This document shows, piece after piece, positions 59,019 through 64,000 of a stretch of 64,000 bases of DNA (positions are counted from its first letter, which is position 1; each line of letters starts with the position of its first letter). This DNA comes from Phragmitibacter flavus (GTDB lineage Bacteria; Verrucomicrobiota; Verrucomicrobiia; Verrucomicrobiales; Verrucomicrobiaceae), in NCBI RefSeq assembly GCF_005780165.1, contig NZ_VAUV01000008.1, forward strand, positions 248,001 through 312,000, read 5' to 3'. The translations under genes and the position numbers were made by a program. The notes below the pieces were generated by a model. That model saw nothing but the letters and a program-made list of their open reading frames with translations, made no database searches and had not been told where the DNA came from.

Positions 59019-61178
59019 ATGTCCTCCTCGACGCCCAAACACACCAACGCCCTCGCCAGCGAAAAATCCCCCTACCTTCAGCAGCACGCGCACAACCCCG
59101 TCAACTGGATGCCCTGGGGCGAAGCCGCCTTCAAAAAAGCCCGTGACGAAGACAAACCCATCCTCCTCTCCATCGGCTACTCCACCTGTCACTGGTGCCA
59201 CGTCATGGAACGCGAATCCTTTGAAAACGAAGCCATCGCCGCCGTCCTCAACGAACATTTTATCAATGTCAAAGTCGACCGCGAAGAACGTCCCGACGTC
59301 GACCTCACCTACATGACTTATGTCCAGGCCGTCAATGGCAGCGGCGGCTGGCCCATGAATGTCTGGCTCACTCCGGAATTAAAACCCTTCTTTGGCGGCA
59401 CCTATTTCCCCCCCGAAGACAAGGCTGGTCGCATGGGCTTCAAGCGCCTCAGCGAAGAAATCGCCCGCGTCTGGCGCGAAGACAAGGCCAACGTCATCGC
59501 CCGCAGCCATGAAACCGTCGAAAAACTCCAGGGCTACATCAACGACGAACAAAACGCCCACGACGCCTCCTTCGACACCGTCTCCAAAAAAGCCTACGAC
59601 GACATCTCCGGTGCCTTCGACTACCACGAAGGCGGTTTCAGCACCGCCCCCAAATTCCCCCGACCCGTCACCCTCAACCTTCTCTGGCGTTTAAAAAGCC
59701 ACCTCGCCCGCAAGGAAGAAACCAGCGGCGACGCCAACTGGGCCGAGGCCATGGCCAAAACCACCCTCACCAAAATGGCCCACGGCGGCATGCGCGACCA
59801 CCTCGGCGGCGGCTTCCACCGTTATTCCGTCGACGGCTACTGGCACATCCCTCACTACGAAAAGATGCTCTACGATCAGGCGCAGCTCGCCGTCGCCTAC
59901 CTCGAAGGTCATCAAATCACCGGTAGCCCCTTCTACGCCAGCATCGCCCGCTCCACCCTCGAATACTGCCAGCGCGACCTCGGCCATCCCGACGGTGGAT
60001 ACTACTCCGCCGAAGACGCCGACAGCTACCAAGACCACACCCTTACCGAGAAATCCGAAGGGGCTTATTACATCTGGACCGCCGCCGAAATCGACGAACT
60101 CCTCGGCAAACAGGAAGGCAGCATCTTCCGCTACGCCTACGGAGCCCGACGCGACGGCAACGCTCGTCCCGAAAGCGATCCTCAGGGCGAACTCAAAGGC
60201 ACCAACACCCTCTTCCGCGCCTTCTCCGTCAAAAAAACCGCCGAATTCTTCAAACTCGAAGAACCCCAAATCGAAGACATCCTCACCCGCGGCCGCGCCA
60301 CCCTCCTCGAAGCCCGCGGCAAACGTCCCCACCCCCATCTCGACGACAAAATCATCACCGCCTGGAACGGCATGATGCTCAGCGCCCTCGCCAAAGCCGC
60401 AAGCATCCTCAACGACCCGGCCTACCTCACCCGCGCCAAAAACTGCGCCACCTTCCTCAAACAAAACCTCAGCACCGACGGCAAAAACCTCCGCCGCAGC
60501 TGGCGCAACGGTCAGGCCGACGACCTCGCCTTCGCCCCCGACTACGCCCTTCTCATCCAGGGCCTCCTCGACCTCTACGAAGCCACCTTCGAACTCCCCT
60601 GGCTGCAATGGGCCGTCGACCTCCAGAACGAATTCGACACCAGCTACGGCGACCCCGAAAAAGGCGGCTATTACACCGTCAGCAAAAACATCCCCAACTC
60701 CGTCCTTCAGGTCAAAGAAGACTACGACGGCGCCGAACCCAGCCCCAACTCCATCGCCTCCCTCAACTTGTTGCGCCTCGCAAGCATGCTCGCCCGCGAC
60801 TCCTATCGCGACACCGCCGCCAAAACCCTCAATCTCTTCGGTCAAAGCATGGAAAAAGCCCCCATCACCGTCCCTGCCATGGTCACCGCCCTCGACTACC
60901 AGCAGCACGGCAACATGGAAATCGTCTTTGCCGGCAACCTAGCCGACCCCACCATGCAAGACCTCGTCAAGGAAGTCCGCCAAAAATTCCTCCCCCACGC
61001 CGTCCTCCTCCACGCCGATGGCGGCGAATCCCAAGCCTTCCTGGCTCAAGCCAACGAAGCCATCGCCCACATGCAACCCGTCGGCGGCAAACCCTCCGTC
61101 TACGTCTGCAAAAACCACACCTGCCAGGCCCCCGTCACCACCGTTGAAGCCTTAAACAAAGCCCTGCAACTCGCCTGA
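59019..61178 (+). CDS. thioredoxin-domain protein of the YyaL/DUF255 (SSP411) family
   Basis: A 719-aa protein. The N-terminal thioredoxin-like domain begins [21 protein letters not shown] and carries the family CxxC in [14 protein letters not shown]; the conserved [15 protein letters not shown] and [11 protein letters not shown] follow. From about residue 200 an alpha/alpha toroid (six-hairpin glycosidase-like) domain extends, with [14 protein letters not shown]-like [15 protein letters not shown] and [13 protein letters not shown]. The biochemical role of the family is not established. It is a single gene in this context. Confidence 0.93.
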   Translation: MSSSTPKHTNALASEKSPYLQQHAHNPVNWMPWGEAAFKKARDEDKPILLSIGYSTCHWCHVMERESFENEAIAAVLNEHFINVKVDREERPDVDLTYMTYVQAVNGSGGWPMNVWLTPELKPFFGGTYFPPEDKAGRMGFKRLSEEIARVWREDKANVIARSHETVEKLQGYINDEQNAHDASFDTVSKKAYDDISGAFDYHEGGFSTAPKFPRPVTLNLLWRLKSHLARKEETSGDANWAEAMAKTTLTKMAHGGMRDHLGGGFHRYSVDGYWHIPHYEKMLYDQAQLAVAYLEGHQITGSPFYASIARSTLEYCQRDLGHPDGGYYSAEDADSYQDHTLTEKSEGAYYIWTAAEIDELLGKQEGSIFRYAYGARRDGNARPESDPQGELKGTNTLFRAFSVKKTAEFFKLEEPQIEDILTRGRATLLEARGKRPHPHLDDKIITAWNGMMLSALAKAASILNDPAYLTRAKNCATFLKQNLSTDGKNLRRSWRNGQADDLAFAPDYALLIQGLLDLYEATFELPWLQWAVDLQNEFDTSYGDPEKGGYYTVSKNIPNSVLQVKEDYDGAEPSPNSIASLNLLRLASMLARDSYRDTAAKTLNLFGQSMEKAPITVPAMVTALDYQQHGNMEIVFAGNLADPTMQDLVKEVRQKFLPHAVLLHADGGESQAFLAQANEAIAHMQPVGGKPSVYVCKNHTCQAPVTTVEALNKALQLA

Positions 61179-61219
61179 AGAATCACTGGAGCGCCAATTG
61201 AGAGTGCCAACACTGGGAG

Positions 61220-61238
61220 TGCCGACGTGTCGTCGGCA
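61220..61238. repeat. perfect short hairpin TGCCGACG-tgt-CGTCGGCA
   Basis: An 8-bp perfect stem with a 3-nt loop, 41 nt past the end of the YyaL-family gene. It lacks a T-tract. A partial GAGTGCC repeat precedes it at 61203. It could be a terminator or an interspersed element. Confidence 0.5.
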
Positions 61239-61367
61239 AGAACCTTCCATTAGTCATCAAGCCGTCAAAATACTAATTATGGCCAGCACGTCCGTCCGGA
61301 TTCCCGAACCGCTCCACTGTGCCATCAAGGATTCGACGTTTGGCGCTGCCGCACACCTCAACTGAAT

Positions 61368-61640
61368 ATGTGGACACCCTATCGCAAGTGGAAGCATTCT
61401 CTTATCTTCCCGCTCGTCGTCTTGGCGTGGCTCTTAATGAAAGGTGAGCCTGAGTTGTCTCCGCAGTGGTTTATCGGATTGGGTATTGCTGTAACGTTGG
61501 GAGTCGCCTACCTCGCCGAGGAGATTTGGTGGATATCCCAGCGCCAAGGACGACCTTGTGGGCATTGCGGCCAGAAGGTCCAGATGAAATCTCTCCGTGT
61601 GCACACCGCTTGTCCTCACTGCGACCAGCCACTTGAATAG
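61368..61640 (+). CDS. small membrane protein with C-terminal zinc ribbon
   Basis: A 90-aa protein with two hydrophobic segments (LIFPLVVLAWLLM and FIGLGIAVTLGVAYLAEEI). A C-terminal C4 ribbon follows: CGHCGQKVQ and then CPHCDQPLE. I do not recognise a named family. It begins the accessory-looking right end of the window. Confidence 0.65.
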   Translation: MWTPYRKWKHSLIFPLVVLAWLLMKGEPELSPQWFIGLGIAVTLGVAYLAEEIWWISQRQGRPCGHCGQKVQMKSLRVHTACPHCDQPLE

Positions 61641-61827
61641 TTTCCATGGAATTGATTGGTAGTCCGACGAAGCTCGCCGCGCCGAACAAGGTTTTATTGG
61701 GCAACCGCTGGGGTTGCTCTGTCGGTTATTCTCTCCACCAATCTAACCCGCCATCCCGTCTCGACGCTCACCCCGCCCCATCAGTGCCAGCGCTTGAACG
61801 TCAGGCCTCTTCCACGTTCACCCCCAT

Positions 61828-62694
61828 ATGAAAACCTATCGCTTTCTACTGTGGATACTGAGCTGGCTTGCGGGACATGCTTTGAGTGCGGAACTGCCGA
61901 ATCTGAATGCGCTTACGCCTGACCTCACGGTTCCCAAGGTCACTCGTGAGGAGGCAGCAGCAGGACGCCGCGTGGAGGCGGTTACCACTGGCTGGGAGCA
62001 AACGCAGGTCAGGCACGCGCTCTATTTGCCGCGCGACTGGAAGCCGGGAACAAAATTGCCTGTGCTTGTGGAGTTTGCGGGGAATGGCGGTTTTCGGAAC
62101 AAGCTGGGTGATGTCTCGGATGGGACGGTGGATGGCTGTGTGCTGGGCTACGGGCTGAGCGGAGGGGAGGGTTTCATTTGGGTATGTTTGCCTTTTGTTG
62201 AGATTGCCGCTGATGGGACCAAGCAAAACTGCACAACCTGGTGGGGAGAGGTGGCCGAGACCAGGCGATACTGCCTGGCGACGGTGCGCGACGTGTGCGC
62301 CCGCTATGGTGGCGATGTTTCGCGGGTGGTGCTCTGCGGCTTTTCACGCGGAGCGATTGCGTGCAATTACGTCGGTTTGCATGACGAGGAAATAGCGTCG
62401 CTGTGGCGGGCCTTTTTTTGCCACAGCCATTACGATGGGGTGCGCGTGTGGCCTTATCCCCATTCGGATGAGGCCGCCGCCATCAAACGACTTCAGAGGC
62501 TTGGAGGTCGCGAACAGTGGATTTCCCATGAAGGAACGATTCTCGCCGCGCAGAATTTTATCGAGCGCAGCGGCGTGCAGGCTCCGTTCACTTTCGTCCC
62601 GATTCCCTATGCCAATCACAGCGCCGCATGGGTGCTGCACAACATCCCGGAGCGCCAGCAAGCGCGCGACTGGCTGGCGCGCGTCATCCATTAA
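61828..62694 (+). CDS. secreted alpha/beta-hydrolase-like protein
   Basis: A 288-aa protein with a signal peptide (FLLWILSWLAGHALSAE). The hydrolase core shows YLPRDWKPGTKLPVLVEFAG (strand and oxyanion region), nucleophile Ser in LCGFSRGAIACNY, and a C-terminal His in PYANHSAAWVL. The pattern fits esterases/feruloyl-esterase-like hydrolases; the substrate is unknown. A 187-bp spacer precedes it. Confidence 0.78.
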   Translation: MKTYRFLLWILSWLAGHALSAELPNLNALTPDLTVPKVTREEAAAGRRVEAVTTGWEQTQVRHALYLPRDWKPGTKLPVLVEFAGNGGFRNKLGDVSDGTVDGCVLGYGLSGGEGFIWVCLPFVEIAADGTKQNCTTWWGEVAETRRYCLATVRDVCARYGGDVSRVVLCGFSRGAIACNYVGLHDEEIASLWRAFFCHSHYDGVRVWPYPHSDEAAAIKRLQRLGGREQWISHEGTILAAQNFIERSGVQAPFTFVPIPYANHSAAWVLHNIPERQQARDWLARVIH

Positions 62695-62895
62695 CGGCTT
62701 TCCATACGTTGACACTTGCTTCCAGAGGGACTGACCACTTTCGCCGAAATCTCCATTTTTGAAGAATAACACCCGAATATCCGAGTTATTTTGCAGGGGA
62801 AATCGGATAGAACATCGATAAATCTTCAAAATTGAAGCATGTAGGGTGATCTTATCCTCCAAAACGTCATATTAACCGTCTGTTCTGCTAAACCT

Positions 62896-63444
62896 ATGTC
62901 AGACATTGATCTCATAAACCACAGCCGTATAGGTCAATTTGGTCGGATTCCAGTATACCTTTGTCATGAAGATGGTTGCTGGCTTGGTCAACCAACCCGT
63001 GAACCGTCAAGCGTTGCCATCCGCAATGCCATTTGTATCGGAGGAGGCAGTGGTGAACATCCAGCCGCAGTATACAACGCCCCTTGGCACTGCGTTCAGG
63101 CATTCGTCTCACAAACTTTGGAAGTGAATCCAGAGGTTATTTTTTGCGAAGGACTCACCGAGGCCGAATGGAAGCATCGCTTCTATTCTGATTTCGAACC
63201 ATACAAAGAGGATATGACTTTTCCGAGGTGGATGGCTGAATGTGTTGGGGAATTTCTTTTCTTTATGGTTCAAGACATTGATGAGAGAATCCAAGACTTA
63301 CGCTTAGAGCATTCTGAGATCGTTCATCCTATTTACGAAATGATTTCGATTCCCTGGCATCCATATTCAGCCAGACCTGAATACTGGAAAATTCAGAAGC
63401 AGAACAAGTCGCTCCATCCAACGGCGGGTAACGCTCCTGTTTGA
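62896..63444 (+). CDS. hypothetical protein, C-terminus reading into an attC-like element
   Basis: A 182-aa protein (MSDIDLINHSRIGQFGRIPV), cytoplasmic, with no recognised domain. It is AT-richer than core genes here. The last 13 codons (NKSLHPTAGNAPV) are encoded by the left arm of the palindrome at 63402-63488, so this tail may be element-derived and the natural protein may end earlier. Confidence 0.6.
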   Translation: MSDIDLINHSRIGQFGRIPVYLCHEDGCWLGQPTREPSSVAIRNAICIGGGSGEHPAAVYNAPWHCVQAFVSQTLEVNPEVIFCEGLTEAEWKHRFYSDFEPYKEDMTFPRWMAECVGEFLFFMVQDIDERIQDLRLEHSEIVHPIYEMISIPWHPYSARPEYWKIQKQNKSLHPTAGNAPV

Positions 63445-63488
63445 ATTCGGGCTTCCTTCCCCGCCGTGGATGAGCTAAACGTTAGTGC
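63402..63488 (+). repeat. attC-like imperfect palindrome
   Basis: Left arm GCTCCATCCAACGGCGGG (63411-63428) and right arm CCCGCCGTGGATGAGC (63460-63475) pair with two extra bases in the left arm. The element is flanked by GAACAAG on the left and AAACGTTAGTG on the right, resembling the R'' and R' core sites of integron cassette attC sites (consensus GTTRRRY, here one mismatch). The next ORF starts 16 nt later. Confidence 0.5.
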
Positions 63489-63503
63489 AGGAAATTGAAG
63501 AGC

Positions 63504-64000
63504 ATGGACTACAAAGCAACCGTTGAAGCCTGGGCTTCTCCTGACTCCGTTGACTGGGTAACCGTTCGTGACGCGCTGGGCCAATACCTACGAACAGTCG
63601 TCGCGACATTCAGTATGCAGAACCCACAAGAGGAGGTGTATGGGATTTTGATCTCGCGTGGGCAGAACTGGGAGCTATCGACTTACCTTAACACCGAGAG
63701 GGGATACGCTAGCATGCCCGCTCGTTTCCGTCCCATGACGAGAAACAGCCCTGAGAGGACCGATGAAGAGATTCTGGCCATGCTGGGGCGATGGTATTTC
63801 GAGGCCTGGGAGTTTGATCTCTACGAGTTCAAGTGCGCTCACGAGGTTGGCGAAGTCAACGAAGCCAATTACGAGCTCTTTGATCGCCTGAGCGCCGTTG
63901 ACTCGGTAGACCATGATGATCTGAGTAACCGATTTCTCCATGTGTGTGCTGGCTCCGTGGCAGCCTTGGAGCAGAGTCCCGAAATTCAGGTCCTGCGCAA
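63504..64000 (+). CDS. hypothetical protein (partial), DUF4303-like
   Basis: Starting at ATG 63504, an open frame of 165 codons runs off the right edge. It begins MDYKATVEAWASPDSVDWV and contains VYGILISRGQNWELSTYLNT and RWYFEAWEFDLYEF. This layout resembles small DUF4303-type proteins, but that is recalled similarity only. There is no signal peptide. It follows the attC-like element by 15 nt, the usual position for a cassette ORF. Confidence 0.55.
   Translation, partial: MDYKATVEAWASPDSVDWVTVRDALGQYLRTVVATFSMQNPQEEVYGILISRGQNWELSTYLNTERGYASMPARFRPMTRNSPERTDEEILAMLGRWYFEAWEFDLYEFKCAHEVGEVNEANYELFDRLSAVDSVDHDDLSNRFLHVCAGSVAALEQSPEIQVLR

Noticed and set aside
61683-61812. Second possible attC site (GCCGAACAAG ... 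CTTGAACGTCAGGCC)
   Set aside because: Outer borders look right, but the inner arms do not pair convincingly, so I do not call it. It merits inclusion in an attC model search.

Overview
This window is GC-rich bacterial chromosome, coding-dense on both strands. It most resembles a member of the Verrucomicrobiota. That is an inference from the protein repertoire (Tat-exported Gfo/Idh/MocA oxidoreductases, unimodal QueF, clustered argCJB) and overall sequence character; no 16S rRNA is present, so the assignment is moderate at best.

Layout. (1) 1-12120, all minus: the transcription/translation block tRNA-Thr, tuf, tRNA-Trp, secE, nusG, rplK, rplA, rplJ, rplL, rpoB, rpoC (rpoC runs off the left edge). 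(2) 12319-19790: an unusual metabolic locus. A flavin-reductase-like gene (minus) diverges from a tight plus-strand operon (isopropylmalate/isocitrate-dehydrogenase-like; an isochorismatase-like hydrolase fused to an aldehyde dehydrogenase; a phytanoyl-CoA-hydroxylase-like Fe/2OG oxygenase). Convergent to that operon is a single-module NRPS-like protein (adenylation-carrier-thioesterase). This is my best candidate for an undescribed small-molecule pathway. (3) 19878-29721: queF, a class III aminotransferase, two Gfo/Idh/MocA oxidoreductases, a small lipoprotein, and a compact oligopeptide-type ABC importer whose two permease halves are fused into one gene. (4) 29774-36392: ndk, a secreted protein of unknown family, a very long FHA/coiled-coil protein, an AT-rich intergenic island, and small membrane proteins including a DUF3592-like one. 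(5) 36644-39915: argC-argJ-argB. (6) 40095-48240: a membrane fatty-acid hydroxylase, a Tat alkaline phosphatase, a SUI1-family factor, a two-gene type II restriction-modification module, and the phosphate importer pstSCAB. (7) 48309-51497: an exported rhodanese, a His-tailed secreted protein, and cardiolipin synthase. (8) 51611-58909: trpA, dapF, dapA, a large GT-C-type membrane protein, dapB, folK, and a LolD/MacB-type ATPase. (9) 59019-64000: a YyaL/DUF255 protein, then an accessory-looking tail with a zinc-ribbon membrane protein, a secreted hydrolase, two unknown ORFs and an attC-like imperfect palindrome between the last two.

How they work together. Arginine (argCJB), lysine/diaminopimelate (dapF, dapA, dapB), tryptophan (trpA) and folate (folK) genes supply housekeeping biosynthesis. 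Alkaline phosphatase plus PstSCAB form a phosphate-scavenging pair. The R-M module sits between them and looks like an insertion. A long hairpin element occurs twice (about 20349 and 58083), both times just downstream of a plus-strand gene, with a compensatory base-pair change. Starts were chosen by family alignment from memory and by start codons visible in the sequence; no searches were run.
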